64,000 nucleotides of DNA from Bradyrhizobium agreste (GTDB lineage Bacteria; Pseudomonadota; Alphaproteobacteria; Rhizobiales; Xanthobacteraceae), in the NCBI RefSeq assembly GCF_016031625.1, contig NZ_JACCHP010000002.1, positions 310,001 through 374,000 of the forward strand, written 5' to 3'. How positions within the stretch are numbered: the stretch's first letter is position 1; each line of letters starts with the position of its first letter. Both the position numbers and the translations under genes were made by a program. This document shows positions 9,331 through 17,529 of the stretch, in pieces. The notes under the pieces were generated by a model. That model was not told the DNA's origin and did no database searches. It saw only the letters and a list, made by a program, of their open reading frames with translations.

Positions 9331-10566
9331 ATGACCACACCATCCTCCTTCGACCTCATCTTCCGTAACGCCCTGTTGCGCGGTGTCGGCAGCACCGTGG
9401 ATATCGGCGTTATCAACAGCCGTATCGCCGCGATCGCGCCACAGCTGGCCTGCGAGGCCGCCGAGATCGATTTCGGCGGCCACCTTGCCCTGCCCGGCTT
9501 CGTCGACACCCACATCCATCTCGACAAGGCCTGCCTGCTCGGCCGCTGCGGCCACGATCACGGCAGCGTCTCGCAGGCGATCCGCGCCGTTGCCGCGATG
9601 AAGAAGGATTTCACAATCGAGGACGTCTACGCCCGCGGCGCCAGAGTGCTCGAACGCGCCATCGTCAACGGCACGACGCGCATGCGCACCCATGTCGAGA
9701 TCGATCCCCGCATCGGCCTGCGCGGCTTCGAGGCGGTCAAGGCGCTGAAGCGCGATTACGCCTGGGCGATCGGTCTCGAACTCTGCGTCTTCCCGCAGGA
9801 AGGCCTCACCAACGATCCCGGAGCCGAGGAGCTGCTGATCCAGGCGCTGCGCGACGGGGGCGAGGTCATCGGCGGCTGTCCCTACATGGACGCCGACCCG
9901 AACGCCCATCTCGCGCGCATCTTCGATCTTGCCCAGGAATTCGACGTCGACGTCGACCTCCATCTCGATTTCGATCTCGATCCCTCCTGGTGGCATCTCG
10001 ACGAGGTCTGCCGCCAGACCGAGCAGCGCAACTACGGCGGACGCGTCGCGATCGGCCATGCCACGAAACTGTCGGCATTGCCGCCAGACCGGATGAAGGC
10101 GGCCACCGCGCAACTGGCAAGATCAGGCGTTGCGGTCACCGTCCTGCCCGCGACCGATCTCTATCTGATGGGACGCGAGGCCACGCACAACGCGCCGCGT
10201 GGGCTGACCCTCGCCCACAAGCTTGCCGGCGACGGCGTGGTCTGCTCGGTCGCGACCAACAACGTGCTCAACCCCTTCACGCCGTTCGGCGATGCCTCGC
10301 TGCTGCGGATGGCAAACTTCTACGCCAATGTCGCGCACGCCTCGGTCAGCGATTTCGACACCTGCCTGGATCTCGTGACCGAGCTGCCGGCCCGGCTGAT
10401 GAACCTCCCTGACTACGGCATCAAGGTCGGCAATCCCGCCGATCTGATCGTGCTCGATACCAAGGACAGCCGATTCGCCATCGCCGAGTTGCCTGACGTC
10501 CTGATGGGCTTCAAGGGCGGCCGGCAGACATTTGCGCGGGCGCGGCCGACCCTGTTCAAGAGGTGA
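9331..10566 (+). CDS. Amidohydrolase, cytosine-deaminase (CodA)-like
   Basis: A metal-dependent hydrolase with a TIM barrel and flanking beta-sandwich, 411 residues. The N-terminal metal motif is in DTHIHLDKA. Later parts include TRMRTHVEID, VDLHLDFDLD, IGHATKLSAL and a C-terminal NPADLIVLD strand typical of this superfamily. The HIHLDKA form is shared by cytosine deaminase and by deaminases acting on other ring compounds, such as those of creatinine and triazine breakdown. The actual substrate is not evident. It stands alone between a divergent SnoaL-like gene and a small hypothetical gene, and a long perfect hairpin follows it. Confidence 0.82.
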   Translation: MTTPSSFDLIFRNALLRGVGSTVDIGVINSRIAAIAPQLACEAAEIDFGGHLALPGFVDTHIHLDKACLLGRCGHDHGSVSQAIRAVAAMKKDFTIEDVYARGARVLERAIVNGTTRMRTHVEIDPRIGLRGFEAVKALKRDYAWAIGLELCVFPQEGLTNDPGAEELLIQALRDGGEVIGGCPYMDADPNAHLARIFDLAQEFDVDVDLHLDFDLDPSWWHLDEVCRQTEQRNYGGRVAIGHATKLSALPPDRMKAATAQLARSGVAVTVLPATDLYLMGREATHNAPRGLTLAHKLAGDGVVCSVATNNVLNPFTPFGDASLLRMANFYANVAHASVSDFDTCLDLVTELPARLMNLPDYGIKVGNPADLIVLDTKDSRFAIAELPDVLMGFKGGRQTFARARPTLFKR

Positions 10567-10570
10567 CAGC

Positions 10571-10609
10571 GGTTCTGCGCCCGATATTCCGGGAATCGCG
10601 CGCAGAACC
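10571..10609. repeat. Long hairpin after the amidohydrolase gene
   Basis: GGTTCTGCGC (10571-10580) pairs perfectly with GCGCAGAACC (10600-10609), and the loop holds a smaller palindrome (ATTCC/GGAAT). It lies 5 bases after the stop codon. There is no T-run, so it is either a terminator of the rho-stabilising sort or a REP-like element. Confidence 0.55.
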
Positions 10610-10765
10610 TGGTCGGCCGCGGAGCCACAGCAGTTCGATTTTACCGCCGCTTCGCGCCCACCGGAGTTCGGTAGAATCCCGGACCGTAGCCCAACGCATT
10701 GCGAGGCAGACCACGCCTGCCATAACTAGGACGTGCACTGACCATCTGCGGTTCAGTGGGGGAGT

Positions 10766-11089
10766 ATGAGTCTGTTCAGCGCATTCAGCAGCATCGACGA
10801 TTCCGTCCAGGCCCGAACGCCGACCGATGCGGCGGCGAAGCGGCTGGACGGCATTGGCCACGTTCTCTCGGGGCTCGATATCTCGGCGATCCAGACTGAG
10901 GCCGACGTGAACCGTACGCTCTGGACGCTCGATGCCGCCAGCAAGTGCGTTCGCGCGGTGCTGGCGGAGTTCCGCACCCAACCGGCCACCGAGCAGCTCG
11001 TCCGTAAATCCCGCAATCTGATCGACCTGATCGAACGCGCGCGCGACCAGGTCGTAAGCTTCGAAGCCCGCGACCCGGTCCTGAGCTGA
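10766..11089 (+). CDS. Conserved hypothetical helical protein (107 aa)
   Basis: A soluble, mostly helical protein beginning MSLFSAFSSIDDSVQ. It has four probable amphipathic helices (AAKRLDGIGHVLSGL, ADVNRTLWTLDAASKCVRAVL, TEQLVRKSRNLIDLIERARD). No cofactor motif, signal peptide or membrane segment is seen. I do not recognise a family. GGGGGAG lies about 5 bases before the ATG. Its stop codon is immediately followed by a long repeat element. Confidence 0.65.
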   Translation: MSLFSAFSSIDDSVQARTPTDAAAKRLDGIGHVLSGLDISAIQTEADVNRTLWTLDAASKCVRAVLAEFRTQPATEQLVRKSRNLIDLIERARDQVVSFEARDPVLS

Positions 11090-11090
11090 C

Positions 11091-11189
11091 TAAAGCGCGA
11101 TGCGATAGGATGAATCGTCATCGCGCTTTAGTTATCGTTTGAGCATGATCTTTTCGGAAAACCGCTACACACTTTTCCGGATCATGCTC
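11091..11189. repeat. Double palindromic intergenic repeat (Bradyrhizobium type)
   Basis: Two hairpins stand side by side. TAAAGCGCGATG (11091-11102) pairs perfectly with CATCGCGCTTTA (11119-11130). GAGCATGATC (11141-11150) pairs with GATCATGCTC (11180-11189), with an inner CGGAAAA/TTTTCCG stem. The element runs exactly from the end of one gene to the stop codon of the convergent gene. I recall this pattern as a high-copy element in Bradyrhizobium genomes. Confidence 0.85.
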
Positions 11190-12112
11190 TATTTCATCCG
11201 ATTGATTCTGCCGAGAATCCGGTCCGCCTCCGTGCGCCAGTCCGCACTGCGGGCGAACTCCCTGCTGCCCCTCAGCCCGAACAGCCCTTCATCGGCGAGA
11301 TCAGCCATCCAGGCCTGCCGTTCGGCCGTGCCTTGCGCCGACCACGGCGTCAGCCCCGTCTCGCGCACGGTCTCGGCGACCTCGCGCACCTCTTCGGCCC
11401 GGCGGCGGCCGTGCTCGATCACGCGCTGGAAGCAATAGGCCCCCTGCTGCTCCCAATCGATGCCGGGGAACGTTTCCCCAAGCGAAGCCAGCACCGCATC
11501 CTCGACGCCATAGGCGCGCGCGGCCGTGAAGCTCTCGATGACCATGGCCTCGAGGCCCTTGATCATGATGCTGCGGCACATCTTGACGGCCGAGGACACG
11601 CCGAGCTTGTCACTGGCGACCTTGGCTGCGAAACCGATTGCGTTCAATAGCGGCTCGAGCTCTCTCGCCCCGGGCCCGCCGAGCAGCAAAGGCACCTTGA
11701 TGCGATACGGCGGCACCGAGGTCATCACCGCGCCCTCGACATAACGCCCGGCTGCGCCATCGATCAGCGCTGCCGCGCGCTGCTTGGCGCCGGGAGAGGC
11801 CGAGTTGAAATCGAGGAACCAGGTGCCCTGGTTGATCGCCGCGGCACAGACCTTTGCGACGGGGACAGCCTGGCTCGCGGTGACCGCCGAGATGATGAGA
11901 TCGGATCTTGCGGTCAGTTCGGCGTGGGAGGTTGCAAGAGCGACGCCGCATTTGGCCGCATGCTCCTTCAACGCCACGCCCTGCTCGCCTCCGAGCTTGA
12001 TGTCGTAGGCGGCTACCTTGATGTCCTGCCGGCGCAAATCCTCGGCCAGAATCCGGCCGACCTCGCCATAGCCGACCAGCCCGATCTGCCAGTGCCTGGG
12101 ATCGCCTGCCAT
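11189..12112 (-). CDS. NAD(P)-dependent dehydrogenase, 3-hydroxyisobutyrate dehydrogenase family
   Basis: A 307-residue beta-hydroxyacid dehydrogenase relative. The N-terminal Rossmann domain has GLVGYGEVG near residues 11-19, and the C-terminal helical domain is of the DUF1932 kind (SAVKMCRSIMIKGLEAM, containing the likely catalytic Lys). Such enzymes oxidise or reduce hydroxy acids with NAD(P). It is the last gene of the TetR-led operon, its start overlapping the stop of the gene before it by one base (TGATG), so it probably handles an intermediate of ring breakdown. It is not of the Gfo/Idh type to which the known ring-fission dehydrogenase LigC belongs. Confidence 0.8.
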   Translation of the reverse strand: MAGDPRHWQIGLVGYGEVGRILAEDLRRQDIKVAAYDIKLGGEQGVALKEHAAKCGVALATSHAELTARSDLIISAVTASQAVPVAKVCAAAINQGTWFLDFNSASPGAKQRAAALIDGAAGRYVEGAVMTSVPPYRIKVPLLLGGPGARELEPLLNAIGFAAKVASDKLGVSSAVKMCRSIMIKGLEAMVIESFTAARAYGVEDAVLASLGETFPGIDWEQQGAYCFQRVIEHGRRRAEEVREVAETVRETGLTPWSAQGTAERQAWMADLADEGLFGLRGSREFARSADWRTEADRILGRINRMK

Positions 12113-12993
12113 CAGTTCAGTCCTCGTGTCGTTTCGTCGAAGAGCTCCTCGACCGCATAGCGGCGTGGGATCAGCGCCTGCTGGAATGCGTAGTCGACGA
12201 TCAGCTCGAGCGGCTTCCTGTTGGCCTCGATCCCGAACGGAACGAGGTCGGGCGTTGCCGCGGGCCCTGCCTGCGCCTTGCTCCGCTTCAACAGATCATA
12301 AACGCCCGCGACCACGTCGGGGCGCGATTTCGCGAGTTGTTTGGTCACGACCACGAGATGGTTGACCGGGACCATGCCGCGCCGCGCATACCATTTGGCC
12401 GCTTCTGCGGCCGGATCGGGAAACAGCGGCTTCAGCTTGGGATCATCGGAGGTCTCGCCGAGGACGGCATCGAGCTCACCGTCGCGCAGCATCTGCAGGA
12501 TCCTCTTGTCCTTCGGCGCGCGCTCCGTGGTGTCGACATATTCGGCGACATGCGGATCCTCGAACGTGACCCAGCGAATCTTGTCGAGATCGACGCGATA
12601 GTCGTTGGCGAGGATGCCCCTGATCCAGGCGCCTGTCGTCGTCGTGAACGAGCGGATACCGACGCGCTTGCCTTCGAGATCCCTCGGCCCGAGCGTCCCA
12701 TGCGCGGGATTATAGAGAGCGTAAGAATGCTGGAAGCGGCCGAGCATGGTCGCCGGCAGCAGCACCAGCGGCTTGCCGTGCGCCTTCGCCATCAGGTAGG
12801 TGACGATCGCCATCTCGCAGACGTCGAAGGCCTGCTCGCGCACCATCGGCTTGAATGCCGTGTTGGTCGGCGTGTACTCGACGAAGTCGAGATCGAAGAG
12901 GTCGGAGCGGAGTTCGCCGCTCTTCACCGCCTTGACGTGAGGGTGGCTGCCGAGCACGGCCTTAAGCTTGAGACGATCCATCCGTCCGCTCAC
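12112..12993 (-). CDS. 4,5-dihydroxyphthalate-decarboxylase-like / substrate-binding-fold protein
   Basis: A 293-residue protein with the periplasmic-binding fold (NMT1/PhnD-like), containing FKPMVREQAFDVCEMAIVTYL, GKRVGIRSFTTTTGAWIRG and DGELDAVLGE. It has no signal peptide, which argues that it stays in the cytoplasm. It could therefore be an enzyme of the 4,5-dihydroxyphthalate decarboxylase group, which shares this fold and makes protocatechuate. Its position 2 bases after the LigK homologue and just before the dehydrogenase supports a catabolic role. A transport role cannot be excluded, but no transporter genes are near. Confidence 0.7.
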   Translation of the reverse strand: MSGRMDRLKLKAVLGSHPHVKAVKSGELRSDLFDLDFVEYTPTNTAFKPMVREQAFDVCEMAIVTYLMAKAHGKPLVLLPATMLGRFQHSYALYNPAHGTLGPRDLEGKRVGIRSFTTTTGAWIRGILANDYRVDLDKIRWVTFEDPHVAEYVDTTERAPKDKRILQMLRDGELDAVLGETSDDPKLKPLFPDPAAEAAKWYARRGMVPVNHLVVVTKQLAKSRPDVVAGVYDLLKRSKAQAGPAATPDLVPFGIEANRKPLELIVDYAFQQALIPRRYAVEELFDETTRGLN

Positions 12994-12995
12994 CT

Positions 12996-13679
12996 TCAGA
13001 GGTCCTCGGGCGTATCGACATAGACGAGGCCCGCTTTCGCTAGGGCCTCGCGCATGTTGTACATGTCGAGGCCGAGCTCGCCAGAAGCCAGCCGCGTGCG
13101 CTTGCCGCCTTCGTCCGCGGTGCGCTTCTTCGCCTTCTCGGCGACCTCGGCCGCATGGCGCTTCGGCACCACCACGACGCCGTCGTCATCGGCCACGACG
13201 ATGTCGCCGGGATCGACATTGACGCCGGCGCAGACGACGGGGACGTTGACCGAGCCGAGCGTGGCCTTGACCGTGCCCTTGGCAGAGACCGCGCGCGACC
13301 ACACCGGAAATTTCATCTCGTGCAGCGCTTTGACGTCGCGGCAGCCGGCATCGATGATCAGCCCTTGCACGCCGCGCGCCTGAAGCGAGGTCGCGAGCAA
13401 TTCGCCGAACATGCCGTCGGTATTGTCAGTGGTGCAGCCGACCACGAGGATATCGCCCTTGCGGCACTGCTCGACGGCGACATGGATCATCCAGTTGTCG
13501 CCGGGCTGCGCCAACACCGTGACCGCGGGGCCGGCGATCGACGCACCCGCCCAGACCGGACGCAAGTAAGGCTTCATCAGGCCGACGCGGCCGTAAGCCT
13601 CGTGCACAGTGGAGACGCCGTACTCCGCCATCCCGGCGGGATCGGCACGCTTGATGTTACGAACGACGACCGGCTTCAT
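12996..13679 (-). CDS. ligK: 4-carboxy-4-hydroxy-2-oxoadipate aldolase-like (LigK/GalC, RraA fold)
   Basis: A 227-residue RraA-fold class II aldolase that splits 4-carboxy-4-hydroxy-2-oxoadipate into pyruvate and oxaloacetate, and usually also decarboxylates oxaloacetate. The metal and substrate site is seen in [13 protein letters not shown], with the Arg-Asp pair typical of the functional aldolases; a second feature is [16 protein letters not shown]. Its ATG overlaps the stop codon of the galB-like gene by four bases (ATGA). It is the last step of the extradiol protocatechuate/gallate route, which fits the two genes before it. Confidence 0.85.
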   Translation of the reverse strand: MKPVVVRNIKRADPAGMAEYGVSTVHEAYGRVGLMKPYLRPVWAGASIAGPAVTVLAQPGDNWMIHVAVEQCRKGDILVVGCTTDNTDGMFGELLATSLQARGVQGLIIDAGCRDVKALHEMKFPVWSRAVSAKGTVKATLGSVNVPVVCAGVNVDPGDIVVADDDGVVVVPKRHAAEVAEKAKKRTADEGGKRTRLASGELGLDMYNMREALAKAGLVYVDTPEDL

Positions 13680-14389
13680 GCGAGCTCCTCCGCCACGGTC
13701 GGAAACAGGCGCTGATAGGCCTCGCCATAGGTCATGGGAACGCCGGTGTTGCGGCTGCCCTGGATACCGCGGTTGAGCGCGACGCGCTCGTAATAGCCCC
13801 AGAGATGCTTTTGCGCAGCGAGGATCTGGAACGCCTCGTACTTCTCCTTCCAGACCTCGTCGATCTTGAGAATGGTGTCCGGCTTGTAATTGCACTGCTC
13901 GGGCTGATGCGGCTCGAACAGGAACACCGGCGGCGCCGAATATTTGTACTGCGCGCCGGGCTTGTGGCCCATGGCCTGCGCGACCACGCGGGTCTCCTGG
14001 GCGAAATGCGCCGCGTTCGGATGGTCGAAATTGTAGGGGTCTTCCAGCGCATGCGTCAGCACGAAGCTCGGATTGAGCTCGCGGTAGATGTCGACCATGC
14101 GGTCGAAATGCGCTTCCGTCAGCTTCAGCGGATAGTCGCCGCAGTCGAAGAACTCGATCTCGGCGCCAAGCAGCCTGGCCGCGCGCTCCGCTTCGTGCTT
14201 GCGGCCGGCCTTGACCGTTTCCAGCGTCGCGCCCTGCTCCTTCCAGGCGAACTGGCTCTCGCCGCGCTCGCCGAAGGACAGGCAGACGATCTTCATGCGA
14301 TAGCCCTTCTTCGCATGCAGCGCGATGGCGCCGCCGGCGCGCCAAACGAAATCGCCCGGATGGGCGGTGACGACGAGGCCTGTTTTCAT
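13676..14389 (-). CDS. galB: 4-oxalomesaconate hydratase (GalB, PIG-L/LmbE family)
   Basis: A 237-residue zinc hydrolase-fold protein of the PIG-L/LmbE family. The N-terminal metal motif reads AHPGDF, the form known from GalB of gallate catabolism rather than the usual AHPDD of deacetylases. The second motif lies in [11 protein letters not shown]. GalB hydrates 4-oxalomesaconate to 4-carboxy-4-hydroxy-2-oxoadipate, the substrate of the aldolase encoded directly after it. Upstream lies the LigI homologue, which makes its substrate. The order lactonase, hydratase, aldolase matches the pathway. Confidence 0.87.
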   Translation of the reverse strand: MKTGLVVTAHPGDFVWRAGGAIALHAKKGYRMKIVCLSFGERGESQFAWKEQGATLETVKAGRKHEAERAARLLGAEIEFFDCGDYPLKLTEAHFDRMVDIYRELNPSFVLTHALEDPYNFDHPNAAHFAQETRVVAQAMGHKPGAQYKYSAPPVFLFEPHQPEQCNYKPDTILKIDEVWKEKYEAFQILAAQKHLWGYYERVALNRGIQGSRNTGVPMTYGEAYQRLFPTVAEELA

Positions 14390-14469
14390 GGGCTACTCCT
14401 TTTCGTTCGTATGCATCCACCGGCGTCCGCAACGCATGTCCGCGCAGCGTGTCGGTTCCGAAAACATCG

Positions 14470-15354
14470 TCACGCCTCGAATTCGAACAGGCGCGCGGGA
14501 TTGTCGACCAGAATCTGCGTCTGAAGCTGCGGCTCAGGCGCGAACAGCGGGATCAAGTCGACGAGATCGCCGTCATTCGGCATCACCTTGACGTTGGGAT
14601 GCGGCCAGTCCGTGCCCCAGATGACGCGATCCGGCGCGGTCTCGACGATCTTTCGCGCGAATGGCACCGCATCGGTGAACGGAGGACCGGCCGATGACAC
14701 CCGCTCCGAGCCGCAGATCTTCACCCAGCACTTCTCGTCGCGCTGCATCAGCTCGATCAGGATCTTGAACGGGAGTTGGTCGAGCCCGTCCGCCGCCTTC
14801 ACCCGGCCCATATGGTCGATGGTGTAAGTGAGCGGCAGCCTTGTCAGCATGTCGGCATATTCGGGCAGATCGATCGCATCGAAATGCAGGTCGACATGCC
14901 AGCCGAGCGGCGCGACCATCGCGACGATGCGCTCGAACACGCGCTTGTCGGGAACGCCGCCGAGATGGCGGACGAAATTGAAGCGGCAGCCGCGGAAACC
15001 GCCCTCGTGCAGCGCGCGCAGTTCGTGCTCGGTGATGGTATCGTCGATGTTCGCGACCGCACGGTAGGCGCCATTGCTCTCAGCGATGGCATCGAGCGCC
15101 ACCCTGTTGTCGGTGCCGTGCACGCTGGCATTGACGATGACGGCGCGCTCGACGCCGAGCTTGGCATGCAGCGCGCGAAAATCCTCCAGCGGCGCATCCG
15201 GCGGCGTGTAGGAACGCTCCGGCGCGTAGGGGTATTTCGCGCCGGGTCCGAAGATGTGGCAATGCGCGTCGCACGACAGCTTCGGCAGCCTGAACTTCGG
15301 CATGCGCGTGTTCGGATCGGGCGGTGGAATGGTCGGCGTGTACATTATCGTCAT
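14470..15354 (-). CDS. ligI: 2-pyrone-4,6-dicarboxylate lactonase-like amidohydrolase (LigI)
   Basis: A TIM-barrel amidohydrolase (Amidohydro_2) of 294 residues that opens 2-pyrone-4,6-dicarboxylate to 4-oxalomesaconate. The Cys-containing metal-region motif DAHCHIFGP near residue 28 and the catalytic Asp motif WGTDWPHPN near residue 250 are present; LigI works without a metal, so these serve substrate binding and proton transfer. The start at 15354 (MTIMYTP) is not certain, as ATG at 15345 is also possible and neither has a good ribosome site. It follows the TetR gene by 31 bases. Confidence 0.8.
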   Translation of the reverse strand: MTIMYTPTIPPPDPNTRMPKFRLPKLSCDAHCHIFGPGAKYPYAPERSYTPPDAPLEDFRALHAKLGVERAVIVNASVHGTDNRVALDAIAESNGAYRAVANIDDTITEHELRALHEGGFRGCRFNFVRHLGGVPDKRVFERIVAMVAPLGWHVDLHFDAIDLPEYADMLTRLPLTYTIDHMGRVKAADGLDQLPFKILIELMQRDEKCWVKICGSERVSSAGPPFTDAVPFARKIVETAPDRVIWGTDWPHPNVKVMPNDGDLVDLIPLFAPEPQLQTQILVDNPARLFEFEA

Positions 15355-15385
15355 GAGGTGAACCGCCGAAGCGAGACCGCTTGCT

Positions 15386-16096
15386 TCACGCCTTGCTGCC
15401 GACAACCGGCCGCCGCCGCGCCGGCGCGGCCTGGTCGAGCGCCGGTGCCTGGAAGGCGGCGACGATGGCCTGCACCAATTGCTCGATGGCAGCCGCGGCA
15501 TCGCTGCCGTCAGCCTCGCCGCGCGACAGGCGCGACACGCGCTCCGGCGTCACCAGCGAATAATAGAGTGCGCCGAGCAGGAAATGGCTGCGCCAGACGA
15601 TGTCCGTGCGCGGAATGTGCGGCAGGCTCTCGTGGACCGCGTCGATGAAGGCGTGGCTGGTGTCGTCGAAGGTCTGCGCGATGATCTTTCGCGCGACCTC
15701 GTTACCTTCCGCCGACATCACCGCGCGCAGCCGCGTGAAGCGCGCCCCCCCACCGGCGAGATCGCTGCCCGAGGTGAAAGCCGGCACCACATAGGCGCGA
15801 ACGATCGCCTCCAGCCGGTCCTGGAGATCGCGCACGCGCTTTGCGGCAGCGAGCAGTTCGGAACGGCGCAGATTCATCGGCCCGCAATGGCGCCGGTAGA
15901 TCTCCAGCAGCAAACCGTCCTTGGTCTTGAAATGGTAGGTCACGCTGCCTGGATTCGCCCCGGCGGCCAGCGCAATATCGCGTACCGACACGGCGTTGAA
16001 GCCGTTGGTGGCGAACAGCTCCTCCGCAGCGGCGAGGATCGCCTCGCGCATGTTCGGCTTGCGGGCCGCTTCCTTGCTGGTGGGCTTGCGTATCAT
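15386..16096 (-). CDS. TetR-family transcriptional regulator
   Basis: A 236-residue repressor. The N-terminal helix-turn-helix domain (residues about 16-62) has ILAAAEELFATNGF, SVRDIALAAGANPGSVTYHFKTKDGLL. The C-terminal half is a ligand-binding and dimerisation domain. It is the first gene of the operon that encodes LigI, GalB and LigK homologues. Its ATG is only 4 bases from an 18-bp palindrome placed where the promoter must be, so it very likely represses itself. There is no Shine-Dalgarno sequence, and the distance to the promoter suggests a nearly leaderless mRNA. The inducer is probably an aromatic acid or a pathway product. Confidence 0.9.
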   Translation of the reverse strand: MIRKPTSKEAARKPNMREAILAAAEELFATNGFNAVSVRDIALAAGANPGSVTYHFKTKDGLLLEIYRRHCGPMNLRRSELLAAAKRVRDLQDRLEAIVRAYVVPAFTSGSDLAGGGARFTRLRAVMSAEGNEVARKIIAQTFDDTSHAFIDAVHESLPHIPRTDIVWRSHFLLGALYYSLVTPERVSRLSRGEADGSDAAAAIEQLVQAIVAAFQAPALDQAAPARRRPVVGSKA

Positions 16097-16100
16097 GTGA

Positions 16101-16140
16101 TTTGTACTATCGTACAAAAGATCAGGTCTCGTCAACAAAA
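16101..16140 (-). promoter_or_regulatory. Promoter-operator of the TetR operon
   Basis: TTTGTAC-N4-GTACAAA (16101-16118) is a perfect palindrome with 7-base arms. On the minus strand a -35-like TTGACG lies at 16130-16135, so the palindrome covers the expected -10 and start region. The whole 40 bases recur, with 32 of 40 positions the same by hand alignment, upstream of the extradiol dioxygenase gene at 38772. Confidence 0.75.
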
Positions 16141-16260
16141 ACGTGGTGATGGCAGGACGGCGTAGGCGCGTCAGCGCCGTCTCGAAAGACGAAGCGTGCG
16201 CGCAGGCCGCCGCCATTGGCCGTATGCGATCGCCTGGCCTGACAAGAAGGTCAGCGCCGT

Positions 16261-17403
16261 TCAGTTAGCGGCGCTCGCCCGCATCTTTTCCGGCGGTGCG
16301 GGAGGCCGCACGAAATCGCCCTCTTCGTTTCCTGACGGGATCAGGATGGCACGGTCGCGCGGCAACGCGTCCGGCATCTCGTCGCGGATGAAGGCGATGA
16401 GCTTCTCCCTGATCTCGCAGCGCAGGTCCCACGACTGCGGTGCATTCCTGGCGCTGACCAGCGCCCGAAGCTCGATGGTGCGCGCATCGGCATCGATCAC
16501 TTGGAGATTCACCACCTCCCCGTCCCACAGCTTCGAGTGCTTCACCGCCTGCTCCAGCCAGCGCCTGATGCGCGGGACATCGGCGCGATAGTCGACATGC
16601 AGCGCGACGACGCCGATCAGGGATGCAGTGTCGCGCGTCCAGTTCTGGAATGGCTTCTCGATGAAATAGGACAGCGGCACCACCATGCGGCGCCAGTCCC
16701 ACAACCGGATCACGACATAGGTCGAGGCGATGTCCTCGACCCAGCCCCATTCGTTCTCGATGATCACGGCATCTTCGATGCGGATCGGCTGGGTGATCGC
16801 GATCTGCAGGCCGGCGATCAGATTGCTCAGTAGCGGGCGCGCGGCAAGACCGACGATGATACCGGCGGCACCTGCGGAGGCGAACAGGCTGACGCCGTAT
16901 TGCCTCACGGAATCGAACGTCATCAGCGCGGCGGAGACCGTGATGATGACGATGATGGTGTCGGTGACGCGCTTGAACACGCGCACCTGCGTGACATGCT
17001 TGCGCGCGACGAAATTCTCGGTGACATCGCGAAAGTTCTGCAAGTAGCGCGCCGCGCTCATGTCGACAACGCGCATCGAAATCCAGCCGATCAGCGCGAT
17101 GAAGGCCACGACGAACAGCCGCGTCAGGGGGGTGCGGATCGTGTCGTCCAGCGGCGCCAGCGGCAGCACCATGGCGACGGCGGCAAGACAGGCGGCCATT
17201 TGCGCCGGGCCAGCCGTCCGCGCGATGAACACGTTGAGCAGCGGAAGGCGCGTTCCGAAAGCGCGGTTGAGCAGCGATGTGGCGATCCGGTAGGCGAGCA
17301 GGGCAAGAAGGATCGCACCGGCAACCAGGCTGAGCCCGATGAACCATGACGGTATCCAGCCGAACATCCCGTCGATGTCGGCCATGAGGGCCTGCCAATC
17401 CAT
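16261..17403 (-). CDS. Mechanosensitive ion channel (MscS family)
   Basis: A 380-residue inner-membrane protein with about five hydrophobic helices in the first 200 residues. The last, Gly/Ala-rich pore-type helix (FASAGAAGIIVGLAARPLLSNLIAG) is followed by the MscS beta domain (ITQPIRIEDAVIIENEWGWVEDI) and the alpha/beta domain with MVVPLSYF. Such channels open on membrane tension and release solutes during osmotic downshock. GGGGACGG lies just before the ATG. Single gene, divergent from the DUF763 gene. Confidence 0.9.
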   Translation of the reverse strand: MDWQALMADIDGMFGWIPSWFIGLSLVAGAILLALLAYRIATSLLNRAFGTRLPLLNVFIARTAGPAQMAACLAAVAMVLPLAPLDDTIRTPLTRLFVVAFIALIGWISMRVVDMSAARYLQNFRDVTENFVARKHVTQVRVFKRVTDTIIVIITVSAALMTFDSVRQYGVSLFASAGAAGIIVGLAARPLLSNLIAGLQIAITQPIRIEDAVIIENEWGWVEDIASTYVVIRLWDWRRMVVPLSYFIEKPFQNWTRDTASLIGVVALHVDYRADVPRIRRWLEQAVKHSKLWDGEVVNLQVIDADARTIELRALVSARNAPQSWDLRCEIREKLIAFIRDEMPDALPRDRAILIPSGNEEGDFVRPPAPPEKMRASAAN

Positions 17404-17529
17404 GGACCGTCCCCATCATTGCATTCACGCAACCCGCACAACGCCTCCCGGCCGCCTTCGCTCCCCCGCTCCGTGCAATGCAGCATCCCGCAGGTGCAAC
17501 CGTCGCTGAACTGCGCTAGGTTTGCCGGC

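Noticed and set aside
12112..12993. Periplasmic ABC substrate-binding protein
   Set aside because: No signal peptide and no transporter genes nearby; a cytoplasmic enzyme of the dihydroxyphthalate decarboxylase group fits the operon better, though not proven.
12996..13679. Ribonuclease E inhibitor RraA
   Set aside because: The fold is shared, but the GCRD aldolase residues and the catabolic operon point to the CHA aldolase.
13676..14389. LmbE/PIG-L sugar deacetylase
   Set aside because: The metal motif is AHPGDF, and the gene lies between LigI and LigK homologues, which fits GalB hydratase instead.
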